Source: Chelativorans petroleitrophicus
GTDB taxonomy: Bacteria > Pseudomonadota > Alphaproteobacteria > Rhizobiales > Rhizobiaceae
Direction: 5' to 3'
Assembly: GCF_025398195.1 (NCBI RefSeq)
Contig: NZ_JAODNV010000013.1
Span: forward strand, 62,001 to 126,000
DNA length: 64,000 bases
The notes under the pieces are model-generated. The model searched no databases. It was not told the DNA's origin and worked only from the letters and a program-made list of their open reading frames with translations. Positions 25,530 to 34,607 of this stretch are shown here, in pieces (the stretch's first letter is position 1; each line of letters opens with the position of its first letter). Made by a program: the position numbers and the translations under genes.

Positions 25530-26245
25530 TTCGCCAGGACGCAATCAACGGCCGCCGCGCGCCGGATGACGACGCGCCGCATCTGCTCGTCGTTGACGAT
25601 GACACGCGCATTCGCACATTGCTCAGGCGTTTCCTCACCGAGGAAGGCTTTCGTGTCAGCGTCGCGGGCAATGCCGCCGAGGCGCGGCGCAAGCTGGCGG
25701 GGCTTGATTTCGACCTGATCGTGCTCGACATCATGATGCCGGGCGAGGACGGCGTGGCGCTGACCAAGAGCCTGCGCGAGCAGCGTGAGGTGCCTATCTT
25801 GATGCTCACTGCGCTGTCGGAAACGGAAAGCCGGGTCACTGGGCTCGAGGCCGGCGCCGACGACTATCTGCCGAAACCCTTCGATCCACGCGAGCTGGTG
25901 CTGCGCGTCAACAACATCCTGCGCCGGGGCGGCCAGCCCGCCACGCCGAAGCTGGAGCAGGTGGTCTTCGGCCCCTACACGTTCCAAATCACGCGGCGCG
26001 AGCTGAAAAAAGCCGGCCAGGTAATGAAGCTCACGGACCGAGAGCGCGAGATCATGGCCATCTTCGCCGAACGTGCCGGCGAAACCATCCCGCGCCACGA
26101 GCTGGTCAGCAACGAATCGGAAGTGGGCGAGCGCACCATCGACGTCCAGATCAACCGTCTGCGGCGCAAGATTGAGCGCGATCCGTCGAACCCCGTCTGG
26201 CTGCAGACCGTGCGAGGCATCGGCTACCGGCTGAGTGTGGAGTAG
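25526..26245 (+). CDS. OmpR-family response regulator (PetR/CenR-like)
   Basis: A 239-residue two-domain regulator. The receiver has the acidic pair in 'LLVVDDDTRIR', the phosphoacceptor Asp68 in 'FDLIVLDIMMPGEDGVAL', Thr95 and Lys117 ('DDYLPKPFDPREL'). The C-terminal winged helix includes 'LTDREREIMAIFAERAGETI' and 'QTVRGIGYRLSVE'. No kinase is adjacent; the kinase at 17723-19132 is the only one in the window and is a likely partner. In S. meliloti a comparable separated pair (CenK/CenR) controls the envelope, which I recall rather than verify. Confidence 0.92.
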   Translation: MIRQDAINGRRAPDDDAPHLLVVDDDTRIRTLLRRFLTEEGFRVSVAGNAAEARRKLAGLDFDLIVLDIMMPGEDGVALTKSLREQREVPILMLTALSETESRVTGLEAGADDYLPKPFDPRELVLRVNNILRRGGQPATPKLEQVVFGPYTFQITRRELKKAGQVMKLTDREREIMAIFAERAGETIPRHELVSNESEVGERTIDVQINRLRRKIERDPSNPVWLQTVRGIGYRLSVE

Positions 26246-26278
26246 GCCGGGGGCATCCGGCTCGGAACTGCCGTCCAT

Positions 26279-26300
26279 TCCTGACAGCGCGCTGTCAGGA
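26279..26300. repeat. 22-bp perfect palindrome upstream of uvrB
   Basis: CCTGACAGCG at 26280-26289 and its exact complement at 26290-26299, extended by one T-A pair, make a perfect 22-bp palindrome. It lies 34 bases after the response regulator stop and 72 bases before uvrB. There is no T-tract, so it may be an operator or a hairpin protecting the 3' end. It is not an alphaproteobacterial LexA box (GTTC-N7-GTTC). Confidence 0.5.
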
Positions 26301-26371
26301 GCCTGCATCCGGCCGCGCGCTCAACCGTCGCGCCCCTTCCAATAGCGCGCGCAATTCTCCATATTCGGCTC

Positions 26372-29245
26372 ATGGCCAATTCCTCCAGAAAGACGAACCG
26401 CGGTTTTGCCGAGCAGCCGCAGCCCCCGTTGTCGGGCACGCCCCTGACCGGCTCCGTGTCCGAATGGGCGGAGCAGATCACGCGGGAAGTGGAGAAGGCC
26501 GTGAAGCCGAAGAAGAAGATCCCCGAGCGCACCGCCGCCCCGGGCAGGACCGCGCGCGGCACCTCCATGGGCGGCGCGGCCTCCGCGCGCGAGCGCGCGG
26601 CCGCAGGTCTCATGCCCGTCGCCGGGCTCGACGTCACGCTGGAGGAGGCGGAGGAGATTGCCCCCGGCGGTGTGACGGCCACGGTCGCGGCCCTTACGAA
26701 GCTCATCGAGGGGGGCGATCCGAACTTGAAATCCAACTGGGTGCCGCACCGCCCGCCGCGCCCGGAGAAGACCGAGGGCGGCATCCCCTTCAAGATGGTC
26801 ACGGATTATCAGCCTTCGGGCGACCAGCCCACGGCCATCCGCGATCTGGTCGAAGGCATCGAGCGGGGGGACCGGACGCAGGTTCTGCTGGGCGTTACGG
26901 GCTCGGGCAAGACCTTCACCATGGCCAAGGTGATCGAGGAGACGCAGCGCCCCGCGCTCATCCTCGCACACAACAAGACGCTCGCCGCGCAGCTTTACGG
27001 CGAGTTCAAGTCCTTCTTCCCAAATAACGCGGTCGAGTATTTCGTCTCCTATTACGACTACTACCAGCCGGAGGCCTACGTCCCGCGCTCGGACACCTAT
27101 ATCGAGAAGGAATCCTCGATCAACGAGCAGATCGACCGCATGCGCCACGCCGCCACGCGGGCGCTGCTTGAACGTGACGACGTGATCATCGTCGCCTCCG
27201 TCTCCTGCATCTACGGTATCGGCTCGGTCGAGACCTACACCGCCATGACCTTCCAGATGCAGGTTGGCGACCGGCTCGACCAGCGCCAGTTGCTCGCCGA
27301 CCTCGTGGAGCAGCAGTACAAGCGCCGCGACGCGGACTTTGCCCGCGGCTCCTTCCGGGTGCGTGGCGACACGATCGAGATCTTCCCGGCGCACCTTGAG
27401 GACCGGGCCTGGCGCATCTCGCTCTTCGGCGACGAGATCGAGGCCATCACCGAGTTCGACCCGCTCACCGGCAAGAAGACGGACGACCTGAAGTCGGTCA
27501 AGATCTACGCCAATTCGCACTATGTCACGCCGCGCCCCACGCTCAACCAGGCCATCAAGGCCATCAAGGAGGAACTGAAGTACCGGCTGGACGAGTTGAC
27601 CCGCGCCGGCCGCCTGCTCGAGGCGCAGCGTCTGGAGCAGCGCACCCGCTTTGACCTAGAAATGCTGGAGGCGACCGGCTCCTGCGCTGGCATCGAGAAC
27701 TATTCGCGCTACCTCACCGGCCGCGCTCCCGGCGAGCCGCCGCCCACGCTGTTCGAATACGTGCCCGACAACGCCATCGTCTTCGTGGACGAGAGCCACC
27801 AGACGATCCCGCAGATCGGCGCCATGTACCGGGGCGACTTCCGCCGCAAGGCGACGCTCGCCGAATACGGTTTCCGCCTGCCAAGCTGCATGGATAACCG
27901 GCCGCTGCGCTTCGAGGAGTGGGACGCGATGCGCCCGCAGACGATCTGCGTCTCCGCCACCCCCGGCGCCTGGGAGATGGAGCAGGCGGGCGGCGTCTTC
28001 GCGGAGCAGGTCATCCGCCCCACCGGCCTCATCGACCCCCCCGTCGATGTCCGCCCGGCCAAGACCCAGGTGGACGACGTGCTGGGCGAGATCCGCGAGA
28101 CCACGCGTGCCGGCTACCGCACGCTCGTCACCGTGCTCACCAAGCGTATGGCGGAGGATCTCACCGAATATCTGCACGAGCAGGGCGTGCGCGTGCGCTA
28201 CATGCACTCCGACATCGACACGCTGGAGCGCATCGAGATCATCCGCGACCTCCGCCTCGGTGCCTTCGACTGCCTGGTAGGCATCAACCTCCTGCGCGAG
28301 GGCCTCGACATTCCCGAATGCGGCCTGGTCGCCATCCTCGACGCGGACAAGGAAGGGTTCCTGCGCTCCGAGACCTCGCTCATCCAGACCATCGGCCGCG
28401 CCGCGCGCAATGTGGACGGCCGCGTCATCCTCTATGCCGACACGATCACCGGCTCCATGGAGCGGGCGATCGCCGAGACCAACCGCCGCCGCGAGAAGCA
28501 GCTCGAATACAACAAGGCCAACGGCATCACGCCGGAGTCGGTCAAGAAGAACATCGGCGACATCCTGGGCTCGGTCTACGAGCGTGACCATGTGCGCGCC
28601 GACATCGTTGGCGCCAAGGGCGACGACCTCAACAACCTCGTCGGCAACAATCTCCAGGCCCATCTCGAATATCTCGAAAAGGCCATGCGCGACGCCGCCG
28701 CCGATCTCGACTTCGAGGAGGCCGCACGGCTGCGCGACGAGATCAAGCGCCTGCGCGAGACCGAGCTTGCCATCATGGACGACCCGCTCTCCCGCGATGC
28801 GGGCGTGGAGAACACGCAGGAGAAGCGCCGCGAGGCCGCGCGCAAGGGCACCCTTCGACAGGCTCAGGGGGAGGGGCGTCGTGGGCGCGGTTCGGTCGGC
28901 CGTCCGGTCTCTCCCCTCGAGAAGGAGATGCCCGGCAGGGCAGAGGGGGGTGCGAAGGGGCAAGCCGCCTCCGGGCAATCTCTATTCCGCAAGCCGGACC
29001 TGGACGAGATGGGCACCTCCGGCGCCCACGCGGTTCCGGCGCGCGGCAGCCTCTTCCGCAAGAACTCGCTGGACGAGATGACCGTCCGCCGCACGGAAAA
29101 GCCTCTGGGCAAGACACCGCCCGCGGCACCGCCCGACGACGCGATCCTGAAGCGCTACAAACCCGGTGCCGGCTCCTACGAGGACCCGGTGGACGAACGC
29201 CGCCGCACACGCCGGCCGAAGAAAACGGGACGGCCGGGGCAGTAG
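26372..29245 (+). CDS. uvrB: Excinuclease ABC subunit B
   Basis: A 957-residue DNA helicase-like subunit of nucleotide excision repair that verifies damage and loads UvrC. Walker A GVTGSGKT is at 174-181, followed by the beta-hairpin '[20 protein letters not shown]', '[20 protein letters not shown]' and the motif V-VI region '[20 protein letters not shown]'. A C-terminal UVR motif is present. It is much longer than E. coli UvrB (673): about 140 extra N-terminal residues and a long basic tail after the UVR motif. The tail contains an in-frame repeat element (about residues 826-863) and two 'LFRK..LDEM' repeats. Confidence 0.96.
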   Translation: MANSSRKTNRGFAEQPQPPLSGTPLTGSVSEWAEQITREVEKAVKPKKKIPERTAAPGRTARGTSMGGAASARERAAAGLMPVAGLDVTLEEAEEIAPGGVTATVAALTKLIEGGDPNLKSNWVPHRPPRPEKTEGGIPFKMVTDYQPSGDQPTAIRDLVEGIERGDRTQVLLGVTGSGKTFTMAKVIEETQRPALILAHNKTLAAQLYGEFKSFFPNNAVEYFVSYYDYYQPEAYVPRSDTYIEKESSINEQIDRMRHAATRALLERDDVIIVASVSCIYGIGSVETYTAMTFQMQVGDRLDQRQLLADLVEQQYKRRDADFARGSFRVRGDTIEIFPAHLEDRAWRISLFGDEIEAITEFDPLTGKKTDDLKSVKIYANSHYVTPRPTLNQAIKAIKEELKYRLDELTRAGRLLEAQRLEQRTRFDLEMLEATGSCAGIENYSRYLTGRAPGEPPPTLFEYVPDNAIVFVDESHQTIPQIGAMYRGDFRRKATLAEYGFRLPSCMDNRPLRFEEWDAMRPQTICVSATPGAWEMEQAGGVFAEQVIRPTGLIDPPVDVRPAKTQVDDVLGEIRETTRAGYRTLVTVLTKRMAEDLTEYLHEQGVRVRYMHSDIDTLERIEIIRDLRLGAFDCLVGINLLREGLDIPECGLVAILDADKEGFLRSETSLIQTIGRAARNVDGRVILYADTITGSMERAIAETNRRREKQLEYNKANGITPESVKKNIGDILGSVYERDHVRADIVGAKGDDLNNLVGNNLQAHLEYLEKAMRDAAADLDFEEAARLRDEIKRLRETELAIMDDPLSRDAGVENTQEKRREAARKGTLRQAQGEGRRGRGSVGRPVSPLEKEMPGRAEGGAKGQAASGQSLFRKPDLDEMGTSGAHAVPARGSLFRKNSLDEMTVRRTEKPLGKTPPAAPPDDAILKRYKPGAGSYEDPVDERRRTRRPKKTGRPGQ
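28849..28960. repeat. Repeat element inserted in frame in the uvrB 3' end
   Basis: A stretch with CACCCTTCG at one end and CGAAGGGG at the other carries CCTTCGACAGGCTCAGG and CTCTCCCCTCGAGAAGGAGA, both typical of intergenic palindromic repeats in high-GC proteobacteria. It stays open through uvrB and adds about 37 residues rich in Gly and Arg between the UVR domain and the distal tail. A related CCTGAACTTGTCAAAGGG occurs at 59812-59829. Confidence 0.6.
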
Positions 29246-30123
29246 GGGCCTATCTCTCCCTAAGGCTTGCTGAAGGAGCGGGGAGGAAATAGGCTCAACA
29301 CCTTACCGAAGCTAAGTTAGAAAGCTAAGTGTTAGAAATTGCGGAGGGGAATCTCAACTGTGCTTTTAATTTCTTGCTTTAAGCGCTTAGGATGCAAGCT
29401 CCTTCGTTAGCCTCCGGCCGCGAGCGAGAAGGCATTCTTTCGGCTTGAGCGACGCTGTTGGCACAAATTTAACACAACTAGCCGACGACGACAGCAGAAA
29501 GAAAACATGCGCGTAGATGAATATCCCTTGCAAGACCGCTTCCTTATCATTCCAAACCGCGAGGAGTACAATTCGGACACCTCCCGAAGTGTACCGAATG
29601 GTCACTGAATGGGTTCTAGAACTCATGGGGTCACAAGCACCCCGATTTCGTAGACAGATTCCCACCTTCAGCTCCGTTAATCCCCGCCTTTCCGAGCGCC
29701 AATTATGCCTGCCATCGCCCTCGCGGGAACCGGATGCGCATCGGATATTCGGGAGGGCGGCGGAGACTCGCTCCTCCGGGGATCCGGTACTTGGGGGTTC
29801 GAAGCGTCCGCGACAGGCCCGCGGTGCCGGGCGCAGGGTCAGAGGCTGCGCTGCGGAAACCGCGGAAAAGCCGCTAGGGCTTTTCTTCGGCCCGGCAAAG
29901 ACCATCCCCTCATCGGGTGCAGCCGAGAGGAAGCATGGCCCGAGTGATCGGCCGACGGCGGACAAAGCTCCGGCGGGGCGCGTGGAACGCGCCACATTAA
30001 ATGAATAGAGAGGCCGGACCACGGCCCCGCTTTCCACCTGATCAGAAGCCAGCCGGTTTGGAAAAAACCGGGCGGTGGCGGGGATGCCGCGCGGCTGTAA
30101 ATCGCTCGGATTCAGCGGGCGCC
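29246..30123. other. 878-base region without a supported protein gene
   Basis: It lies between uvrB and the convergent clpS. At 29290-29352 it holds a decayed, reverse-oriented relative of the mosaic repeat seen at 56344 (shared TCTAACACTTAGC). Base composition is mixed, with an AT-rich 29330-29700 part. A short frame at 29506-29607 (33 residues, MRVDEYPLQDRFLIIPNRE...) looks protein-like but is too short to call. A hairpin GAAAAGCC / GGCTTTTC at 29865-29885 could end transcription from either side. A structured RNA or gene remnants are possible. Confidence 0.5.
29865..29885. terminator. Bidirectional terminator-like hairpin
   Basis: GAAAAGCC (29865-29872), loop GCTAG, GGCTTTTC (29878-29885). 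The A and T runs on either side of a short GC stem make it terminator-like on both strands. It sits inside the unexplained uvrB-clpS gap. Confidence 0.4.
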
Positions 30124-30429
30124 CTATTCTTCCGGCTCGGTGGTAAAAAGCAGCGGGAAGCCAGCCCTGCGCCCGGCGTCCGTGGCGCGGGTGGCCTTGG
30201 TCTCGGCCACGTCGCGCGGATAGACCGCCACCACGCAGGTCCCGCGCCGGTGCGCCGTGATCATCACGCGGTAGGCCTGGTCCTCGCTCATGCGGAATTC
30301 CGCCTTCAGCACGCGCACCACGAATTCGCGCGGCGTGTAGTCGTCATTGACGAGGATGACCTTGTGCAGCTTCGGCCGCTCGGTCTTGGGTTTCGTTCTG
30401 GTGCGCGGTCTGGTACTGGTGTCGCTCAT
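30124..30429 (-). CDS. clpS: ATP-dependent Clp protease adaptor ClpS
   Basis: A 101-residue adaptor that delivers N-degron substrates to ClpAP. The family core is complete: 'KLHKVILVNDDYTPREFVVR' with the substrate-pocket Asn-Asp-Asp, then 'EDQAYRVMITAHRRGTCVVA' with the ClpA-contact His. The first 25 residues are a basic, disordered tail. clpA is not in the window; the next upstream gene on this strand is an unknown small protein. Confidence 0.95.
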   Translation of the reverse strand: MSDTSTRPRTRTKPKTERPKLHKVILVNDDYTPREFVVRVLKAEFRMSEDQAYRVMITAHRRGTCVVAVYPRDVAETKATRATDAGRRAGFPLLFTTEPEE

Positions 30430-30525
30430 CGCCGCCTCATGCTGCGGGCAGGCAGGCGCCTTCCCCGCTCAGCGAGCGGACATACCAGATCTTCAGGGCT
30501 TCAGGCGAGGGGCCGCAGCGTCCCG

Positions 30526-30583
30526 GCGCAATTCCGGGATAGGCGGATACCGGTTTCCCGTCCGCAATTGTGCGGGACAACAA
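30526..30583. repeat. Rhizobiales palindromic intergenic element, copy B
   Basis: GCGCAATTCCGGG at the left and CCGCAATTGTGCGG at the right are imperfect inverted ends. The core GGATACCGGTTTCCCGTCCG matches copies A and C. It lies between clpS and the small gene at 30621. Confidence 0.7.
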
Positions 30584-30620
30584 CCTCTATCCCTCTGCGT
30601 TTCCGCGAAAGACAGAATAT

Positions 30621-30836
30621 CTAGGCTGCGCCGTCGAGCCCGGCCTGAACGAGCCCCAGCGGCGTGCGCCGCCCCAGCGCCCAGGAGCGCATCACATGCA
30701 TGGCGATGCGCTCGCGGCCCTCGCTGTCCTCGCGATCGATCCCGAGCTCTGCGCAGACAGCCTCCACTGCGCTGCGAATGGCTGCCATATCCTTCGCGTC
30801 ATAGACGCCCGCATCGGCAAGTCCGGACGGAAGCAT
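30621..30836 (-). CDS. Small conserved hypothetical protein
   Basis: A 71-residue helical protein with 'YDAKDMAAIRSAVEAVCAEL' and 'RERIAMHVMRSWALGRRTPL'. The start at 30836 is set by AAGGAGG five bases upstream of the ATG; a longer open frame lacks such a site. I recognise a general rhizobial pattern but no named family, and no catalytic motif. It is divergent from sqdB. Confidence 0.65.
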   Translation of the reverse strand: MLPSGLADAGVYDAKDMAAIRSAVEAVCAELGIDREDSEGRERIAMHVMRSWALGRRTPLGLVQAGLDGAA

Positions 30837-31178
30837 CTCCGCCTCCTTAGCATTTCTGGCGCGCCCCGGCCCATCGTCCGGCACAAGCCGGCGCTCCTCG
30901 GTCCGCGCCGCCTCCCTTCCGTGAAGCTGGAATAATGCACGATTGTCGCCGACTTATGAAGTCCTTTTTTGATTCGCGAGAGACGTGTTTCAGCTTCTGT
31001 CAAGCCTAAAGTCCTGACATCCCCGGGAATATGCTGGGTGGGGCACGGCGGCGCGCCTTTTCTTTTGTGATCGCCGCTCTTTCCGGCACGCTTTTCTTTA
31101 TGTCTTCCGCAAGCATAGAATGATGGTCACAATTGCCGGATAAACGGTACCTTCCGTTCGCGATGAGGGGTCGATTCG
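30837..31178. other. Divergent intergenic region upstream of sqdB
   Basis: 342 bases between the small gene and sqdB. It should carry both promoters. I looked for a Pho box because sulfolipid genes are often phosphate-regulated. CTGTCAA and CTGACAT near 31000-31020 are 17 bases apart instead of 11, so no Pho box is claimed. GAGGGG precedes the sqdB ATG. Confidence 0.5.
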
Positions 31179-32399
31179 ATGAAGATTGCTGTTCTAGGCG
31201 GTGACGGTTTTGTCGGCTGGCCGACATCCCTGCATCTTTCCGCCCGGGGCCACGAGGTCCACATTATCGACAACCTGTCGCGCCGGTGGATCGACACGGA
31301 GCTCGGCGTTCAATCTTTGACTCCGATGGATTCAATTCAGGAGCGGACCCGCATCTGGCATCAGGAGACGGGGCGGCGCATCCGCTTTCACCTGATCGAC
31401 CTCGCCCGCGACTACGAGATCCTGAAAGCCTGGCTTGCCGAGCACCGGCCGGACGCCATCATCCATTTCGCCGAGCAGCGGGCAGCGCCCTATTCCATGA
31501 AGAGCGACCGTCACAAGAACTACACGGTCAACAACAACGTCAACGCCACGCACAATCTGCTCAATGCGATGGTGGAGATCGATCTCGACGCGCATCTGGT
31601 GCATCTGGGCACCATGGGCGTCTACGGCTATTCCACCGTCGGCGCTGCCATCCCGGAGGGCTATCTGCCCGTGGAGGTGGAGACGCTGGAAGGCGGCACC
31701 GTCAGGCAGGAGATCCTCTACCCGGCCAATCCGGGCTCGATCTATCATATGACCAAGTGCCTCGATCAGCTCCTGTTCCAGTTCTATGCCAAGAACGACG
31801 GCTTGAGGATCACCGATCTGCACCAGGGCATCGTCTGGGGCACGCACACGCCCGAGACGATGCTGCATCCGCAGCTCATCAACCGCTTCGACTATGACGG
31901 CGACTACGGCACGGTTCTGAACCGCTTCCTCATACAGGCGGCGATCGGCTACCCGCTCACCGTTCACGGCACGGGCGGCCAGACGCGCGCCTTCATCCAC
32001 ATCCGGGATTCGGTGCGCTGCATCGAACTGGCGCTGGAAAACCCGCCCAAGCGCGGCGAACGTGTGAAGATCTACAACCAGATGACGGAGACGCACCGGG
32101 TGCGCGATCTGGCCGAGCTGGTGGCGCGCATGACCGGGGCGCGGATCGCCTATCTGCCGAACCCGCGCAAGGAGGCGCCCGAGAACGATCTGGTGGTGCG
32201 GAACGAGCAGTTCCTCGCCCTCGGCCTCAACCCCACCACGCTGGAGGAGGGGCTTCTGGCCGAAGTGGTCGATGTGGCGCGCAAATTCGCCTACCGCGTG
32301 GATCGCAGCCGCATCCCGTCCGTCTCCGCCTGGACCAAGGACATCGCGCCTATGATCGAGCGCGACCCGGAGGGCAAGCGGTTGAAAAGCGTGGGGTGA
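31179..32399 (+). CDS. sqdB: UDP-sulfoquinovose synthase
   Basis: A 406-residue extended SDR enzyme making UDP-sulfoquinovose from UDP-glucose and sulfite, the head-group donor for sulfolipid SQDG. The NAD fold is 'MKIAVLGGDGFVGWPTSLHL'. 'HFAEQRAAPYSMKSD', Thr145 in HLGTMGVYG and Tyr189-x3-Lys193 in 'GSIYHMTKCLDQLLFQF' match SQD1-type catalytic residues. First gene of sqdBDC; the next gene begins 3 bases after its stop. Confidence 0.95.
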   Translation: MKIAVLGGDGFVGWPTSLHLSARGHEVHIIDNLSRRWIDTELGVQSLTPMDSIQERTRIWHQETGRRIRFHLIDLARDYEILKAWLAEHRPDAIIHFAEQRAAPYSMKSDRHKNYTVNNNVNATHNLLNAMVEIDLDAHLVHLGTMGVYGYSTVGAAIPEGYLPVEVETLEGGTVRQEILYPANPGSIYHMTKCLDQLLFQFYAKNDGLRITDLHQGIVWGTHTPETMLHPQLINRFDYDGDYGTVLNRFLIQAAIGYPLTVHGTGGQTRAFIHIRDSVRCIELALENPPKRGERVKIYNQMTETHRVRDLAELVARMTGARIAYLPNPRKEAPENDLVVRNEQFLALGLNPTTLEEGLLAEVVDVARKFAYRVDRSRIPSVSAWTKDIAPMIERDPEGKRLKSVG

Positions 32400-32402
32400 G
32401 CC

Positions 32403-33212
32403 TTGCGCCACGCCTATGTGACGCTGGTCACGAATGCCGACTATGCCAAGGGAGCGCTGGCGCTGGTGCGCTCTCTGAAGATGACGGGTACGGCCGCTGA
32501 CATCGTGGTGATGCACACCGGCGGCGTCGCAGCCTCGCAGCTCGTGCCGCTTGCCGCCCTTGGCGCGCAGCTCGTTCCGGCCGAGCTTCTGCCCACGTCG
32601 CCAGCCTTCAACGAGCGGCACCAGCGCGCGCGGCTTCACGCGCAGGCCCCTTTCACCAAGGGCAACAAGCCTGCCTTTCACACGCCGCTCGACAATTTCG
32701 TCAAGCTGCGCCTCTGGCAGCTCACGCAATATGAGCGTGTGGTCTTCATCGATGCCGATGCGATCGTCATCCGCAACATCGACCGGCTGTTCTCCTATCC
32801 GGAGTTTTCGGCCGCTCCGAACGTCTATGAAAGCCTCACCGATTTTCACCGGCTGAATTCGGGCGTATTCGTCGCCCGCCCTTCCGAAAAGACCTTTGAG
32901 GCGATGCTGGCCGCGCTCGACAGGCCGGATGCCTTCTGGCCGCGAACGGACCAGACCTTCCTGCAAAGCTTCTTCCCCAACTGGCACGGCCTGCCGGTCT
33001 TCTTCAACCTCCTGCAATATGTCTGGTTCAACCTGCCGGCACTCTGGGACTGGAAGTCGGTGTCGGTGATCCACTACCAGTATGAAAAACCGTGGGAGAC
33101 CGGACATCCAAAGGCGGGCCAGCTTGCGCCGCTGATCGCCCTCTGGCGCGCGTACCATTCGGGAGAGGGTATTCCCGATCCCGACATGCTTGAGAACCCG
33201 TCTGTACCATGA
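32403..33212 (+). CDS. sqdD: Sulfolipid biosynthesis glycosyltransferase (GT8-like)
   Basis: A 269-residue GT8-family (glycogenin-like) protein. 'RHAYVTLVTNADYAKGALAL' is the N-terminal strand and the DxD metal site is in 'ERVVFIDADAIVIRNIDRLF' (Asp117, Asp119). SqdD in rhizobia and Rhodobacter is thought to transfer sulfoquinovose to diacylglycerol. The start is a TTG, 3 bases after sqdB. It overlaps the sqdC start by 4 bases. Confidence 0.9.
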   Translation: MRHAYVTLVTNADYAKGALALVRSLKMTGTAADIVVMHTGGVAASQLVPLAALGAQLVPAELLPTSPAFNERHQRARLHAQAPFTKGNKPAFHTPLDNFVKLRLWQLTQYERVVFIDADAIVIRNIDRLFSYPEFSAAPNVYESLTDFHRLNSGVFVARPSEKTFEAMLAALDRPDAFWPRTDQTFLQSFFPNWHGLPVFFNLLQYVWFNLPALWDWKSVSVIHYQYEKPWETGHPKAGQLAPLIALWRAYHSGEGIPDPDMLENPSVP

Positions 33213-34093
33213 GTGCGCCGCGCAGCCTCGTCACCGGAGGCACGGGCTATGTCGGCCGCTTCATTGTGGAGGAGTTGCTTGCGGCGGGCCACGAGGTGGC
33301 CGTCATCGGCCGCAGCCCGCCGACGGACGGTTTCTTTTCGCGCCCCGTGCGCTTCGTGCCGTTCTCGCTTGCTTCGCGCTCCGTCCCGCCGGTGGAGGCC
33401 GATTATCTCGTCCACGCCGCTTTCGATCACGTTCCGGGAAAATATCGCGGTGGGGAGGGGGACGATCCGGAAAATTTCCGTCGCCGCAATCTGGACGGCA
33501 GCGTCGCCCTCTTCGAGGCTGCGAAGGCCGCCGGTGTTCGCCGCGCCGTCTTCCTTTCGAGCCGCGCCGTCTATGGTCCGCGTTCACGCGGCGAATGGCT
33601 GGACGAGGCCGACGAACCGCGGCCGGACACGCTTTATGGCGAGGTCAAGCTCGCTGCCGAACGCGCGCTTAGCGGCCTCACCGGCCAGGGCTTCGAGGGC
33701 ATCAGTCTGCGCGTGACCGGCGTGTACGGACCGGCAGGTCTGGGCCGCAAGCACAAATGGGCGGGCCTTTTCGCGGACTATCTCGCCGGCCGCAGCATCG
33801 AGCCGCGCGTGGGCACCGAGGTGCACGGATGCGACGTGGCTTCGGCAGTACGGCTGGTGCTGGAGACCGCCGGGCCCATAGGGCCGATTCTCAATGTCTC
33901 CGATCTTATCGTTGACCGGCGCGATCTGCTCGACATGGTTCGAAGGGCGTACGGCGCCGCAAACCCGCTGCCGCCGGCAGCCGACCGCCTCTCGGTCAAT
34001 CCCATGCGCACGGAGCGGCTGAGGGCGCTTGGCTGGAGGCCGGGCAGCGAGAAACTGCTTCAAGAGACCATATCCATGCTCTTGAGAAAGTGA
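33209..34093 (+). CDS. sqdC: SqdC-like NAD-dependent epimerase/dehydratase
   Basis: A 294-residue extended SDR. 'RSLVTGGTGYVGRFIVEELL' is the cofactor site, and 'VFLSSRAVYGPRSRGEWLDE' with 'LYGEVKLAAERALSG' gives the Ser-Tyr-x3-Lys triad. SqdC is required with SqdB and SqdD for full sulfolipid synthesis, but its exact reaction is not settled. ATGA overlap with sqdD shows translational coupling. Confidence 0.88.
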   Translation: MSAPRSLVTGGTGYVGRFIVEELLAAGHEVAVIGRSPPTDGFFSRPVRFVPFSLASRSVPPVEADYLVHAAFDHVPGKYRGGEGDDPENFRRRNLDGSVALFEAAKAAGVRRAVFLSSRAVYGPRSRGEWLDEADEPRPDTLYGEVKLAAERALSGLTGQGFEGISLRVTGVYGPAGLGRKHKWAGLFADYLAGRSIEPRVGTEVHGCDVASAVRLVLETAGPIGPILNVSDLIVDRRDLLDMVRRAYGAANPLPPAADRLSVNPMRTERLRALGWRPGSEKLLQETISMLLRK

Positions 34094-34187
34094 CCGGTCA
34101 TCTTGAGAATTTGAATCAACGCGTTCCCAGATTGATTCCGCATGCGGCTCCAAGCTGTTGTAAATTAAAGCGTCTCATGAGGTTGCC

Positions 34188-34580
34188 ATGTCCGAAAGCC
34201 AGACTGTTCCGCAGGGTGATCTGACCCTTCGCACCCAGGCGATGCCGTGCGATGCCAATGCCGCGGGCGATATTTTCGGCGGCTGGGTCATGGCGCAGAT
34301 GGACCTGGCGAGCGGCCTGCGCGCAGCCGAGAGGGCACGCGGCCGTGTCGTGACCGCCGCCGTCAAGGAGATGTCTTTCGAGAAGCCGGTGAAGATCGGC
34401 GACACGCTCTGCGTCTACACGCGGATCGAAAAGGTCGGGCGCACATCCATCACGCTGAAGGTGGAAGCATGGGCGCAACGCTATCTCTCCCATGAGATGG
34501 AGATGGTCACCAGCGCCGATTTCGTGATGGTCGCTCTGGATGCAACCGGCAGGCCGACACCGGTGCCGCCTGAGAGCTAA
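34188..34580 (+). CDS. Acyl-CoA thioesterase, YciA type
   Basis: A 130-residue hotdog thioesterase. 'CDANAAGDIFGGWVMAQMDL' carries the catalytic Asn/Asp-Gly-G-W pattern, followed by 'VTAAVKEMSFEKPVKIGDTL'. YciA-type enzymes hydrolyse many acyl-CoAs. It lies 94 bases after sqdC and is probably a separate unit; it converges on an HxlR gene. Confidence 0.92.
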   Translation: MSESQTVPQGDLTLRTQAMPCDANAAGDIFGGWVMAQMDLASGLRAAERARGRVVTAAVKEMSFEKPVKIGDTLCVYTRIEKVGRTSITLKVEAWAQRYLSHEMEMVTSADFVMVALDATGRPTPVPPES

Positions 34581-34607
34581 CTAGGAGATTGGCGGCTCTC
34601 GCCGCCC

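Noticed and set aside
26246-26371. SOS (LexA) box for uvrB
   Set aside because: No GTTC-N7-GTTC was found in the upstream region.
29793-29815. GGTTCGAA resembling a tRNA T-loop
   Set aside because: The flanking bases do not form the 5-bp T stem, and no acceptor or anticodon arms were found.
29387-30037. Long minus-strand open frame (216 codons) in the uvrB-clpS gap
   Set aside because: No ribosome site, low-complexity Pro/Ser/Arg content, no family recognised, and an overlapping plus-strand frame of similar quality; better left as non-coding.
30995-31020. Possible Pho box ahead of sqdB
   Set aside because: The two CTGTCAA/CTGACAT-like halves are 17 bases apart instead of 11.
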